From: Streptomyces fumanus
GTDB lineage: Bacteria; Actinomycetota; Actinomycetes; Streptomycetales; Streptomycetaceae
Direction: 5' to 3'
Assembly: GCF_014655295.1 (NCBI RefSeq)
Contig: NZ_BNBI01000004.1
Span: 1 to 64,000, forward strand
Length of the DNA stretch: 64,000 nt
Within the stretch, counting starts at the first letter, position 1; every line of letters starts with the position of its first letter. Under the pieces are notes generated by a model, which had not been told where the DNA came from, ran no database searches, and saw only the letters and a program-made list of their open reading frames with translations. The position numbers were made by a program, and so were the translations under genes. Shown piece by piece: positions 17,179 to 25,815 of this stretch.

Positions 17179-18189
17179 ATGACACAGGAGACGACGGCCG
17201 GCGCCCGCCGGAGGCTGGCGGAGCGCTGCCGTGCCGTGACGGAGGCGCGCGGGTTCGCCGTCGCGGTCTTCGCGCTCATCCTCGGCAACGCGCTGCTGCT
17301 CGGGGTGGAGACGTACAGCGGAGCCGTCGAGCGCTGGCACGGTGGGCTGAAGCTCGTCGAGCACGGCTTCCTGGCCGCCTTCACCGCCGAAATCCTGCTG
17401 CGCCTCGGCGCCCACGCCGACCGCCCGAAGGAGTTCGTCCGCGACCCGTGGAACGTCTTCGACGTCCTGGTGGTGCTGTGCGCCTTCGTCCCGGTCGTCC
17501 GCGAGAACGCCACGGTCCTGCGGCTGCTGCGGCTCGCCCGCGTGCTGCGCGCCGCCCGGTTCCTGCCCCAACTGCGCGTCGTCATGGTCGCGATGGCCCG
17601 CAGCCTGCCCGGCACGGTGAGCTTCCTGCTGGTCGGCGCCCTGCTGCTGTACGTGTACGCCATGGTCGGCTGGGTCTTCTTCGCCCCCGACGACCCCGAG
17701 CACTACGGCTCCCTCGGCCGCGCGGTGCTGACCCTGTTCCTGCTGATGACCCTGGACGGACTCGGGGACGCCGTCCGCACGGGCCTGGAGATCTCCCGCT
17801 GGAGCATCCTGTACCACGCCTCCTACGTCCTGCTCGCCTCGTTCGTCCTGGTCAACGTCCTGATCGGGGTCGTGCTCAACTCGCTGGACGAAGCCCGGGA
17901 CATGGAACGGGACGCGGACGAGCGCACCCCGCCCGCACCGCCCGCCACCACCCCCGTGCCCGGCGATCCGCACCGCCTGGTGCGCGAGCGCATCGCCAGG
18001 GCACGCCGCGCCCTGGACGAACTGGAAGAGAGCCTCGGACCGCTCGCCCCGCCCCGCGCGGCGCGGGAGGACCCGAGCGAGCGCCGCACGCCCCCGTGCC
18101 GCGGAGCCCGCCCGGTACCCGCCCGTCATCCGTTCGGCCCGCCCGGGGCGGGCGGGGCCGCCGGGGGCGGTGCTCCTGGGGCACACTGA
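17179..18189 (+). CDS. Voltage-gated cation channel, single-domain bacterial type
   Basis: 336 residues. Six membrane segments are visible, with a voltage-sensor S4 carrying spaced Arg residues (VLRLLRLARVLRAARFLPQLR) and a pore loop LFLLMTLDGLGDAV between S5 and S6. This is the layout of NaChBac-like homotetrameric channels, though the filter TLDGLGD differs from the usual TLESWS, so ion preference is uncertain. The C-terminal tail has a short charged coiled-coil-like helix (RERIARARRALDELEESLG) followed by a disordered Pro/Gly end. ATG 17179 is preferred to GTG 17158 because of the upstream GGGAGTGGGG. Confidence 0.8.
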   Translation: MTQETTAGARRRLAERCRAVTEARGFAVAVFALILGNALLLGVETYSGAVERWHGGLKLVEHGFLAAFTAEILLRLGAHADRPKEFVRDPWNVFDVLVVLCAFVPVVRENATVLRLLRLARVLRAARFLPQLRVVMVAMARSLPGTVSFLLVGALLLYVYAMVGWVFFAPDDPEHYGSLGRAVLTLFLLMTLDGLGDAVRTGLEISRWSILYHASYVLLASFVLVNVLIGVVLNSLDEARDMERDADERTPPAPPATTPVPGDPHRLVRERIARARRALDELEESLGPLAPPRAAREDPSERRTPPCRGARPVPARHPFGPPGAGGAAGGGAPGAH

Positions 18190-18193
18190 GGAC

Positions 18194-20833
18194 ATGGGCG
18201 ACCTCAGTGCCCCGGGAACCCCGGCGCGGCGGCTGCCCGGGCGCCCGGAGAGTGTGGCGGAGGCCCGGCACTACGTGCGGGCCGCCCTCCACGACCTCGC
18301 ACCGGACCTCGTGGACACCGCCCAGCTCCTGGTCAGCGAGCTGGTGACCAACGCCGTCCTGCACGCCCGCACGGAGGTCGAGGTCTCGGCCCGGGTCACC
18401 GGCGACACCGTCCGGGTGCGGGTGGCCGACCGGCGGCCGGACCGCGTCCTGGTGCCGCACGACTGCCCCTCCTACGCCGGTACCGGGCAGGGGCTCGCCC
18501 TGGTCGGGCTGCTGGCGCACCGGCACGGCGTGGTCACGGACGACCGGTCCAAGACCGTCTGGTTCGAACTGCGCCCCGGCACCCCGGCGCCGGCCACCGC
18601 CGGATGGGACGTGCCCGTGCCGCCCGCCGGCGCCGAGACGACCGTGACGCTGGTCGACGTGCCCGGCGCGCTCTACGCCGCCTCGCAGCAGCACCGGCAC
18701 ACCCTGCTGCGCGAGGCCGGGCTGGCCCTGGCCGCCGGCGACGACATCGGCGTACCACCGGACGACCTGCGCACCGCGCAGGACATGAACAACGCGGTCA
18801 CCGCCGGGGTCACCGGGGCGCTGCGCCGGCAGCCCGCCGGGGCGGAGATCCGCTCCCTGCCGCTGGCGCTGCCGCCGGACGCCGCGCCGGCGGTGCGCAC
18901 CCTGTGCGACGTGCTGGAGGCGGCCGAGGACGCGGCCCGTGAACAGCGGCTCCTGACCCTCCCGGCGCTGCCGCGCAGCCGGGTCTTCCACCACTGGCTG
19001 TTCGACCAGATCACCGGGCAGCTCGCCGGCGCTCCGCCCACCGCCTGGACGGTGGTCCCCAGGGAGCCGGGGGCCAGCCCCTCCGAACTGGTGCCGTGGG
19101 ACCCCGGGCAGGTGCGGGGCAGCCGGGTCCCCACCATCGTCGCCGACGAGCGCAACGTGATCATCGCCGTCAACGGACCCGCGGGCGACCTGCTCGGCCA
19201 CGGCCCGGACGACCTCGTCGGGCAGCCCCTCACCGTGCTCATGCCGGAACACCTCCGGAAACGCCATGTCACGGCGTTCTCCGCGCTGCTGCTCAGCGGG
19301 CAGCCCCGCATCCTCGGCCGGTCGGTGCCGCTGCCCGCGCTGCACCGCGACGGGCATCTGGTGCCCGTCCGGCTGTTCATCCAGACCCAGGAGACCGCCG
19401 ACGGCCGGACCGTGTTCATCGGCCAGCTCACCCCCCGGGCGACCACCCCCGAGTCCCCGGCGGACCGCTCCGGCCGGGTACGGAACGCCACTCCGCACGC
19501 GCCGACCGGGCCGCCGCCCGAGGCCATGCGCGGGACCGGCTCCGGCCCGGGGCACGGCCGGGGCAGCATGACGGCGGTGGAGCGGCTGTCACTGCTGGCC
19601 GAGACCGGGGCCGCGCTCAGCAACGCCTCCGACCTGGAGGAGGGCCTGCGGCACGTGGGCCGGATCCTCACCGCGCGGCTGGCCGACTGGTGCGCGGTCG
19701 ACCTGTTCACCGAGGACGCCGAGCTGGACCGGGTCTGCCTGGTGCGCCGCGGCCCCCGGGGACCGTGGTCGGGGGAGTACGAGGGCCGGCTCCCGCCGGT
19801 GACCGAGAGCGCCCGCGGACCGCTGGCCCGGGCCCTGCGCGGCGCGGGCCCCCTGCTGCTCGCCGGGGAGCCGCCGCCGGACCAGGTGGCCGGCCCGCTC
19901 GACACCCACTACCGGGAGCTGTTCCGGGCGCTGGGGACGAACAGTGCCGTGGTGGCGCCGCTCAGGGTGCGGCGCGAGGTGATCGGCGCCCTCACCGTCG
20001 CCCGGGACGGGCAGGGCCGGCCGCTCACCGAGGAGGACCTGCCGCTCGTCGACGACCTGGTGCGCAGCCTCGCCCTGGGCGTGGACAACGCCCGCCTGTA
20101 CCAGGCGACCCGGAACATCGCCCAGCGCCTCCAGCACTCCCTGCTGCCCGTCCTGCCCGAGGTCCCGCACCTGGAGCTGGCCGCCCGCTACGCGGCCTCG
20201 TCCACCACCGCGCAGGTCGGTGGGGACTGGTACGACAGTTTCGTGGTGCCCAGCGGTGACACGGCGGTGGTCATCGGCGACGTGACCGGGCACAACCTGG
20301 ACGCCGCCATCGCCATGAGCCAGTTGCGCAGCATGCTGCGCGGCATCGCCGTGGACCGCCAGGAGCCGCCCGGCATGGTGCTGCGCCGCCTGGACCTGGC
20401 CAACCACACCCTGCACCGGGAGGCGACGGCCACCTGCGTCTACGGCCTGGTCAAGGGGCCGGAGCAGGGACCCTGGGAGCTGGTGCACTCCTCGGCCGGG
20501 CACGTACCGCCGCTGCTGATCACCGCGGAGGGCCGCACCCATTACCTGGAGGACGGCTCCGGGCTGCTGCTCGGCATGGACACCGGCATGCCCCGCCCCC
20601 AGGCCCGCGACGCGCTGCCCGCCCACTCCACGCTGCTGCTCTACACCGACGGCCTCATCGAGCGCCGCGGCGAGTCCCTGGACCGGGCCATGGACCGGCT
20701 CCGCCGGCACACCTCCGCCCTGGTCCACGAGCCCCTCGACGTCTTCTGCGACGAACTCCTGATCGGGCTGGGCGCCGACAACGACGACGACATCGCCCTC
20801 CTGGCCGTCCGCCCCGCCCCGCCGCCGCCCTGA
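18194..20833 (+). CDS. Multidomain PP2C phosphatase: HATPase - PAS - GAF - SpoIIE
   Basis: 879 residues. In order: an anti-sigma-type ATPase domain (LLVSELVTNAVLHA, GTGQGLALVGLLAHRHG; about 20-130), a central region, a PAS domain (PTIVADERNVIIAVNGPAGDLLGH, about 310-420), a GAF domain (about 475-640), and a SpoIIE PP2C phosphatase (VGGDWYDSF, VIGDVTGHNLDAA, LLLYTDGLIERRGESLD, and NDDDIALLAVR near the end). Such proteins control anti-anti-sigma factors by phosphorylation and dephosphorylation in stress or development. Having kinase-like and phosphatase domains in one chain is frequent in Streptomyces. TGAGGA precedes ATG 18194, 4 bases after the channel stop. Confidence 0.9.
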   Translation: MGDLSAPGTPARRLPGRPESVAEARHYVRAALHDLAPDLVDTAQLLVSELVTNAVLHARTEVEVSARVTGDTVRVRVADRRPDRVLVPHDCPSYAGTGQGLALVGLLAHRHGVVTDDRSKTVWFELRPGTPAPATAGWDVPVPPAGAETTVTLVDVPGALYAASQQHRHTLLREAGLALAAGDDIGVPPDDLRTAQDMNNAVTAGVTGALRRQPAGAEIRSLPLALPPDAAPAVRTLCDVLEAAEDAAREQRLLTLPALPRSRVFHHWLFDQITGQLAGAPPTAWTVVPREPGASPSELVPWDPGQVRGSRVPTIVADERNVIIAVNGPAGDLLGHGPDDLVGQPLTVLMPEHLRKRHVTAFSALLLSGQPRILGRSVPLPALHRDGHLVPVRLFIQTQETADGRTVFIGQLTPRATTPESPADRSGRVRNATPHAPTGPPPEAMRGTGSGPGHGRGSMTAVERLSLLAETGAALSNASDLEEGLRHVGRILTARLADWCAVDLFTEDAELDRVCLVRRGPRGPWSGEYEGRLPPVTESARGPLARALRGAGPLLLAGEPPPDQVAGPLDTHYRELFRALGTNSAVVAPLRVRREVIGALTVARDGQGRPLTEEDLPLVDDLVRSLALGVDNARLYQATRNIAQRLQHSLLPVLPEVPHLELAARYAASSTTAQVGGDWYDSFVVPSGDTAVVIGDVTGHNLDAAIAMSQLRSMLRGIAVDRQEPPGMVLRRLDLANHTLHREATATCVYGLVKGPEQGPWELVHSSAGHVPPLLITAEGRTHYLEDGSGLLLGMDTGMPRPQARDALPAHSTLLLYTDGLIERRGESLDRAMDRLRRHTSALVHEPLDVFCDELLIGLGADNDDDIALLAVRPAPPPP

Positions 20834-20863
20834 CCGCGTGCCTCCACGGGCGGGGGCGGTGTC

Positions 20864-22024
20864 TCACCCGCCGAGCCGGGGCGGGACCCAGGCGTGGTGG
20901 CGCAGGATCATGCGGATCGCGGTGCGGGAGGGCGTCAGCCGCATCGCCGTGTCGCGCAGGGCGCCGGCCAGCGGGTGGGAGAGCTGGTGGCCCATCCGTC
21001 CGGCCTGCCGGGCGGCCCGCGCGACGGCCTGGCTGCGGGGGCGGCGCTCGGCGTCGTAGCGGGCGAGCGCGGCCTCGACGGTGGGCGCGGCGGCCAGCGC
21101 GGCGGCCAGCGTGACCGCGTCCTCCAGCGCCTGGCAGGCACCCTGGCCCAGGTTGGGGGTCATCGCGTGCGCCGCGTCGCCGAGCAGCGCGATCCGGCCG
21201 GCCGTGAACGACGGGAGCGGAGTGCGCAGCTCGGTGACGTCGTGGTGCAGCACGTCGGAAGGGCGGGTGGCGTCCAGCAGGGCCGGGATCGGGTCGTGCC
21301 AGTTGCGGAACCGCCGGCGCAGCTCCGCCAGCGGGTCGGCGAACCGGGTCCGGGCGGGCAGGGTCAGCACGGCGTGCCACTCGGCCCGCCCGTCCGTGAA
21401 GGCGATGTGCCCGAACTCGGCGCCGCGGCCCCAGGTCAGCTCGAAGTCGGTGCGCGGGTCGACCGGCCGCTCGGTGACCGCGCGCAGCACGGTCGAGCCG
21501 CTGTAGACCGGGCCGGGGTGGTCCGGGAAGAGGCGGCCGCGGACCTGGCTGGCGACTCCGTCGGCCGCCACGACCAGATCGGCGTCCAGCACCGTCCCGC
21601 CGCAGTCGACCCGCACCGTCCCCGGGCCGGTCTGCCGCACCGCCGCCGCCTCGGCGCCGATCAGGAGCGCCTCGCCGGGCAGGGCCTCGCGCAGCAGCTT
21701 GTGCAGGGTGGCGCGGGGGATGCCCATGATCGGCGTACCCACCGCCCGCTCCAGCGCCGCCCCGTCCATCCGGGCCAGCCAGCCTCCCCCCGGCGTGCGG
21801 GTGCCGCCGCTGTACTGGCCCCGCGCGGCGTGCCGGACGGCCTCGCCGACGCCCAGTTCGTCCAGTGCCCGCAGCCCGTTGGCGGCCAGCGAGATGCCCG
21901 CTCCCGCGTCGCCGAGCACGGGCGCGCGCTCCACGACCGTCACGTCCCAGCCGATGCGGCGCAGACCGATCGCGGCGGCCAGCCCGCCGATGCCCCCTCC
22001 GACGACCACTGCTGTGTTGCCCAT
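20864..22024 (-). CDS. FAD-dependent aromatic-type monooxygenase
   Basis: 386 residues of the p-hydroxybenzoate hydroxylase/UbiH superfamily: dinucleotide motif VVVGGGIGGLAAAIGLRRIG at the start, DLVVAADGVASQVR (the DG motif) near 155, and LLGDAAHAMTPNLGQGACQALEDA near 275. It would hydroxylate or epoxidise a small substrate with NAD(P)H. GAGGGTG precedes the ATG. It is divergent from a TetR gene with two operators in the 72-bp interval, so the likely logic is substrate-induced expression, possibly for detoxification. Confidence 0.85.
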   Translation of the reverse strand: MGNTAVVVGGGIGGLAAAIGLRRIGWDVTVVERAPVLGDAGAGISLAANGLRALDELGVGEAVRHAARGQYSGGTRTPGGGWLARMDGAALERAVGTPIMGIPRATLHKLLREALPGEALLIGAEAAAVRQTGPGTVRVDCGGTVLDADLVVAADGVASQVRGRLFPDHPGPVYSGSTVLRAVTERPVDPRTDFELTWGRGAEFGHIAFTDGRAEWHAVLTLPARTRFADPLAELRRRFRNWHDPIPALLDATRPSDVLHHDVTELRTPLPSFTAGRIALLGDAAHAMTPNLGQGACQALEDAVTLAAALAAAPTVEAALARYDAERRPRSQAVARAARQAGRMGHQLSHPLAGALRDTAMRLTPSRTAIRMILRHHAWVPPRLGG

Positions 22025-22039
22025 GGCGCACCCTCATTC

Positions 22040-22087
22040 TTCTACACCTGTAGAAACGGAGGCTACCCGAGGCTCTACAGGTGTAGA
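22040..22087. promoter_or_regulatory. Two TetR-type operators in a divergent promoter
   Basis: TTCTACA-CC-TGTAGAA (22040-22055) and TCTACA-GG-TGTAGA (22074-22087) are inverted repeats with the same half-site. Their centres are 33 bases apart, about three helical turns. They lie between the monooxygenase and TetR starts and would let one repressor control both genes. Confidence 0.8.
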
Positions 22088-22096
22088 AAGGGGGGT

Positions 22097-22657
22097 ATGG
22101 CTTCGGAACGGCGCACCCTCCTCGCGGACGCGGCCCTCGACGTGCTCGCCGACGAGGGCATCCGCGGCCTGACCCACCGGGCGGTCGACCGGCGGGCCGC
22201 GCTGCCCCCCGGCACCACCTCGGCCTACTTCCGCACCCGCGCGGCACTGCTGACCGCTCTGGTCACCCGCCTGGTCCGGCTCGACCAGGCGGAACTGCAC
22301 ACGGCCGCCGGGGAACTCGGGCCCCTGCGCACCGCCGCGGACCTGGTGGACGGCCTGGCTCTGCTCACCCGGCGGCGGCTCACCGGCGAGGGCCGCCGCC
22401 GCTCGCTGGCCCGCTACGCCTGCGCCGTGGAGAGCGTGCGCGACCCCGAACTGCGCGAGATCCTCGTGCCCCGCGAGAACGCCGGCCGCGAGGCGGTCCG
22501 GCAGTTCCTCGCCGGACACGGCGTGCCCGACCCGGACGACCGCACGCACACCTTGCTGACCTGCGTCGACGGCCTGGTCTTCGACCGCCTGGTGAGCGAC
22601 GGCGGCGAGGTGCCGCGCACCGCCCTGGAGGGCCTGGTCGCCGCCGCCCTGCGTTAA
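22097..22657 (+). CDS. TetR-family transcriptional repressor
   Basis: 186 residues. The N-terminal helix-turn-helix ([47 protein letters not shown]) is typical; the C-terminal ligand domain is divergent. It probably represses itself and the divergent monooxygenase through the palindromes at 22040-22087, one of which ends 10 bases before this ATG. GGGGGG is the ribosome site. Its stop TAA overlaps the stop of the convergent DtxR-type gene (TTAA, 22654-22657). Confidence 0.88.
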   Translation: MASERRTLLADAALDVLADEGIRGLTHRAVDRRAALPPGTTSAYFRTRAALLTALVTRLVRLDQAELHTAAGELGPLRTAADLVDGLALLTRRRLTGEGRRRSLARYACAVESVRDPELREILVPRENAGREAVRQFLAGHGVPDPDDRTHTLLTCVDGLVFDRLVSDGGEVPRTALEGLVAAALR

Positions 22658-23178
22658 CGCCACCGCCCCCCGTGTCCGGGCCGGGCCAGGGCACGGGCGC
22701 GACGGCGCGGGTGCGGGTCCCGGGGGCCGGCCGCCGGGTCCCGGGCGGTGCCGTCGGCGCCGCCGAGTTCCGCCAGGCCCGGGATCGGACGGCCGTAGGG
22801 GGAGCGGGCCGGGCGGTCCAGCAGCTCGTAGACGCGCCGCTCGGCGGCCTCGCCCAGCACGTGCTCCCAGCGGCACGCCTCGGCGTGCGCCTCCTCCCGC
22901 GCCAGCCCGATCACGTCGATCAGGAGGCACTCCGCCAGCCGGTGCTTGCGCAGCACGCGCGTGGCGAGCCGCCGGCCCTCCGGGGTCAGCTCCAGGCGCC
23001 GGTCGCCGGCGACCCGCAGCAGGCCGTCGCGGGCCATGCGGGCCACGGTCTGGCTGACCGTGGGCCCGCTCCGGCCCAGGCGCTCGGCGATCCGGGCGCG
23101 CAGCGGGACCACGCCCTCCTCCTCCAGCTCCAGGACGGTACGGAGATACCGCTCCGTGGGATCGATGAGGCGGGACAT
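22654..23178 (-). CDS. Short DtxR/IdeR-family metal-dependent regulator
   Basis: 174 residues. Winged helix at 5-65 ([26 protein letters not shown]), then the dimerisation/metal domain with the full ligand set: RKHRLAE and [10 protein letters not shown] correspond to DtxR His79/Glu83 and His98, Cys102, Glu105, His106. The SH3-like third domain of DtxR/IdeR is missing and is replaced by ~40 Gly/Arg/Pro-rich residues. It should repress genes when Fe(II) or Mn(II) is bound. It starts 8 bases after the YbhB stop, so the two form an operon. A partner in the control of the metal locus at 4-17 kb is possible but unproven. Confidence 0.8.
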   Translation of the reverse strand: MSRLIDPTERYLRTVLELEEEGVVPLRARIAERLGRSGPTVSQTVARMARDGLLRVAGDRRLELTPEGRRLATRVLRKHRLAECLLIDVIGLAREEAHAEACRWEHVLGEAAERRVYELLDRPARSPYGRPIPGLAELGGADGTARDPAAGPRDPHPRRRARALARPGHGGRWR

Positions 23179-23186
23179 GCCGCTGG

Positions 23187-23720
23187 TCAGGCGGGCGTCT
23201 CGGCGGTGGCGGTGAGCACTGCCCGGCCGAGGGTGTGACCGGACATGGTGAAGCCGAGCAGCGCCGGTGTGGTGTCGGCCGGGACGCCGAGGGAGGCGAC
23301 GTCCAGGGCGTGCACCACGACGAAGTAGCGGTGCGGGCCGTGCCCGGCCGGCGGGGCGGCGCCGAGGTACCGGGCCGCGCGGGCGTCGTTCGGCAACTGG
23401 AAGGCGCCCTCGGGCAGCCCCGAGCCGGTGTCGTCCCCGGCGCCCTCGGGCAGCGCGGTGACGGTGGCGGGGATGTCGGCGACCGCCCAGTGCCAGAACC
23501 CGGACCCGGTGGGGGCGTCGGGGTCGTAGACGGTGACGGCGTAGCTCCTGGTGCCCTCGGGCGCGCCGCTCCAGGACAACTGCGGGGAGACGTCCTTGCC
23601 GCCGGGGACGCCGGAGGAGAGTTGGGCGGCCGGCCACGGGGCGCCGTCGGTGACGGTGGTGCTGGTGACGGTGAAGGACGCCGCCTCGGGGAGGCGGGCG
23701 AAGGGGTCGTTGGCGCGCAT
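23187..23720 (-). CDS. YbhB/YbcL (PEBP/Raf-kinase-inhibitor-like) protein
   Basis: 177 residues with the PEBP ligand-pocket signatures [17 protein letters not shown] and [21 protein letters not shown]. No signal peptide is seen. The molecular role in bacteria is unclear. ATG 23720 is preferred for its AAGGAA site. It is divergent from a GntR gene across a perfect 16-bp palindrome, so the GntR product probably controls it. The DtxR-type gene follows in the same transcript. Confidence 0.85.
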   Translation of the reverse strand: MRANDPFARLPEAASFTVTSTTVTDGAPWPAAQLSSGVPGGKDVSPQLSWSGAPEGTRSYAVTVYDPDAPTGSGFWHWAVADIPATVTALPEGAGDDTGSGLPEGAFQLPNDARAARYLGAAPPAGHGPHRYFVVVHALDVASLGVPADTTPALLGFTMSGHTLGRAVLTATAETPA

Positions 23721-23832
23721 CGGCGTCGTTCCTTCCGGATGGGGCGGGCTGGGCTGGGGTGCGGTGGACCGGCGGCGCACGCTCGCGCCGCCGGTCTCGG
23801 CTCGGTGCCGACCGCTGAATCGACAGTAACAC

Positions 23833-23848
23833 GGATAATCGATTATCC
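23833..23848. promoter_or_regulatory. Perfect 16-bp palindrome, likely GntR operator
   Basis: GGATAATC-GATTATCC is an uninterrupted palindrome in an AT-rich spot between the divergent ybhB-like (start 23720) and GntR (start 23872) genes, 23 bases before the latter. Autoregulation by the GntR product is the simplest reading. Confidence 0.7.
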
Positions 23849-23871
23849 AAGGGATCGTCTACAGTGGGGGC

Positions 23872-24573
23872 ATGACTAAGACGGCCCCCAGCTCCGCCCC
23901 GACCGGGAAGCGGATGCTCTCCGAGCAGGTCTACGCACACCTGCGGGACGCGATCATGCGCGGCGACTACGCCCCGGGCGACGCCCTCAAACCGCAGGAC
24001 CTCGCCAAGCAGCAGGGGGTGAGCCTGGCCGTCGTACGGGAGGCGCTCGTCCGGGTGGTCGGCGAGGGGCTCGCCGACCGGCTGCCCAACCGCGGGTTCG
24101 CCGTACCGGCCTTCTCCGACCGCCGCTGGCAGGAGATCGCGGAGGCCCGCCGGACCATCGAGCCGGTCGTGCTGCGCCTGGCCGTCGAGCGCGGCGACGT
24201 CGACTGGGAGGCCCGGGTGCGGGCCGCCCACCACCGCCTGGCCCGCACCCCGCCCTATGTGCCGGGCGAGGGCGAGCACTACAGCGCCGCGTGGGCGGAG
24301 GCCCACCGGGTCTTCCACCGCACCCTGCTGGAGGGGTGCGGCAACCCCGTCCTGCTGGAGACGTTCGACCGGCTGTGGACCGCGAGCGAGCTGGCCCGCC
24401 GCTGGGCGGCGCAGCGCACCCCCGGCCGGGACGGCGCCGACGAGCACCGCAGGCTGGAGGAGGCGGCGCTGGCCCGCGACGCCGACACCGCGGCCGAGGT
24501 GCTCACCCAGCACCTCACCCGGACCGCGGCGGCCCTCGACCCTGCCGGACCCGCCGCACAGCGGACCCCGTAG
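23872..24573 (+). CDS. GntR-family (FadR subfamily) regulator
   Basis: 233 residues: N-terminal winged helix ([61 protein letters not shown] fragment-wise) and an all-helical FCD effector domain with the metal-binding Asp/His positions ([32 protein letters not shown]). FadR-type proteins bind small carboxylates. The 23833 palindrome next to its start suggests control of itself and the divergent operon. Confidence 0.88.
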   Translation: MTKTAPSSAPTGKRMLSEQVYAHLRDAIMRGDYAPGDALKPQDLAKQQGVSLAVVREALVRVVGEGLADRLPNRGFAVPAFSDRRWQEIAEARRTIEPVVLRLAVERGDVDWEARVRAAHHRLARTPPYVPGEGEHYSAAWAEAHRVFHRTLLEGCGNPVLLETFDRLWTASELARRWAAQRTPGRDGADEHRRLEEAALARDADTAAEVLTQHLTRTAAALDPAGPAAQRTP

Positions 24574-24583
24574 GCGGGCCGGC

Positions 24584-25045
24584 CTACCGGGAACGCCGCG
24601 CCGCCCGGTCACGGGCGGCGTCGTGGGCCTCCCGCAGCAGCCGCAGCACCGTGTCCCCGGTCCGCTCACCGGGCACGACCACGCAGACCCAGCCGAGCGC
24701 CCCGTACACCGGGTGCGGCAGCACGGTGTCGGCCACCGCGTAGTCGGGACGGGACCCGGCGGCGCCGGGGGTCCGCCCGGTGAGCCGCCGGAACCCGGCC
24801 CGGCCGACCTGGACGTTCACCCGCCAGCGCCCCGGCGGGTCGAGGTCGGAGGCGGTGTCGTCGGGGTAGTCCTTGGTGACGATGGTGCCGTACGGCTGCC
24901 CGTGCCGCGGCACCCGCCCGTCGGGGGCGTAGTAGAAGAAGGCGTCCCCCCACGCCAGTTCCGGGAAGCCGCTCCCCGGCCCGGGGGTCAGGACGAGCGC
25001 GCCGTCGAAGCCGCGCACGGCCGCGATGATCTGTTCCATACTCAT
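24584..25045 (-). CDS. DUF6194-family hypothetical protein
   Basis: 153 residues, soluble, with conserved-looking blocks [33 protein letters not shown] and [17 protein letters not shown] recognise it as a Streptomyces family of unknown function (DUF6194), with no catalytic motif visible. Starts at 25045 (MSMEQ) and 25039 (MEQ) are both possible. It is divergent from the double MerR gene with only 41 bases between starts and may be its target. Confidence 0.7.
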   Translation of the reverse strand: MSMEQIIAAVRGFDGALVLTPGPGSGFPELAWGDAFFYYAPDGRVPRHGQPYGTIVTKDYPDDTASDLDPPGRWRVNVQVGRAGFRRLTGRTPGAAGSRPDYAVADTVLPHPVYGALGWVCVVVPGERTGDTVLRLLREAHDAARDRAARRSR

Positions 25046-25086
25046 GGTTCGAGCATGACCTTCAAGTGCTGGTGGGGGGTTGGCCG

Positions 25087-25815
25087 ATGACCGGGCCGGT
25101 ACCGCTCCGGACGACGGACGTCGCCAGGGCGTCCGGATACTCGCCGCAACAGGTCCGCGACCTGGAGCGGCTCGGCGTCATCCCCCCGGCCGCCCGCTCG
25201 GACAACGGCTACCGGGCCTACACCCCCACGCACGTACGGGCCCTGCGCGCCTACCGGGGCCTGGCGGACGCCGTCGGACCGGTCGCCGCCCGGCAGACGC
25301 TCGCCCGGCTGCGCACCGCCACCCTCGCGGAGGCCGCCGCGGCCGTCACCGACCTCCATGTACGGCTCGCACGCGAACGCGACGAGGCCCTGCGCGCCCA
25401 GCGGGCCCTGGACGCCATCCGCCACGAGACCGGCCCCGCGCCCGAGCCGGCGGGCGACACCATGACCATCACCGAACTCGCCGGCGCGCTCGGCGTGCGC
25501 CCCTCCACCCTGCGGTTCTGGGAACAGGAGGGGCTCGTCCGCCCCGAGCGGGTGACCTCCCTGCGGGCCCGCCGGTACGGCCCGTCGGCGATCGGGGCCG
25601 CCCGGATCGTCACGGCACTGCGCGCCGCGGGCCACGGCGTCCCCGCGGTGCGCGAGATCATGGACTCCCTGCACCGGCTCGACGGCCCCGGCCGGGCCCG
25701 CGACATCCTGCGGCGCCGCCTGGACCGGATCGCCGGACGCACCGTCGCCCTGCTGCGCGCGGGCACCGACCTGGCGGCCGTCATCACCTCCGCCGGCGAA
25801 CCGCCGGACCCCTAA
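25087..25815 (+). CDS. Regulator with two MerR helix-turn-helix domains
   Basis: 242 residues. A first MerR DNA-binding domain (DVARASGYSPQQVRDLERLGVIPPAARSDNGYRAY) is followed by a helical segment and a second MerR domain from about residue 133 (MTITELAGALGVRPSTLRFWEQEGLVRPERVTSLRARRY). Ordinary MerR proteins have one domain and dimerise; here the dimer unit seems fused. No metal or drug-binding domain follows. GGGGGT precedes ATG 25087. A half-site-like ACCTTCAAGT lies at 25058 in the divergent region. The stop overlaps the convergent metX stop (CTAA). Confidence 0.8.
   Translation: MTGPVPLRTTDVARASGYSPQQVRDLERLGVIPPAARSDNGYRAYTPTHVRALRAYRGLADAVGPVAARQTLARLRTATLAEAAAAVTDLHVRLARERDEALRAQRALDAIRHETGPAPEPAGDTMTITELAGALGVRPSTLRFWEQEGLVRPERVTSLRARRYGPSAIGAARIVTALRAAGHGVPAVREIMDSLHRLDGPGRARDILRRRLDRIAGRTVALLRAGTDLAAVITSAGEPPDP

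Noticed and set aside
25058..25067. Complete MerR operator between the divergent genes
   Set aside because: Only one half-site-like ACCTTCAAGT is present; the matching inverted half is missing.
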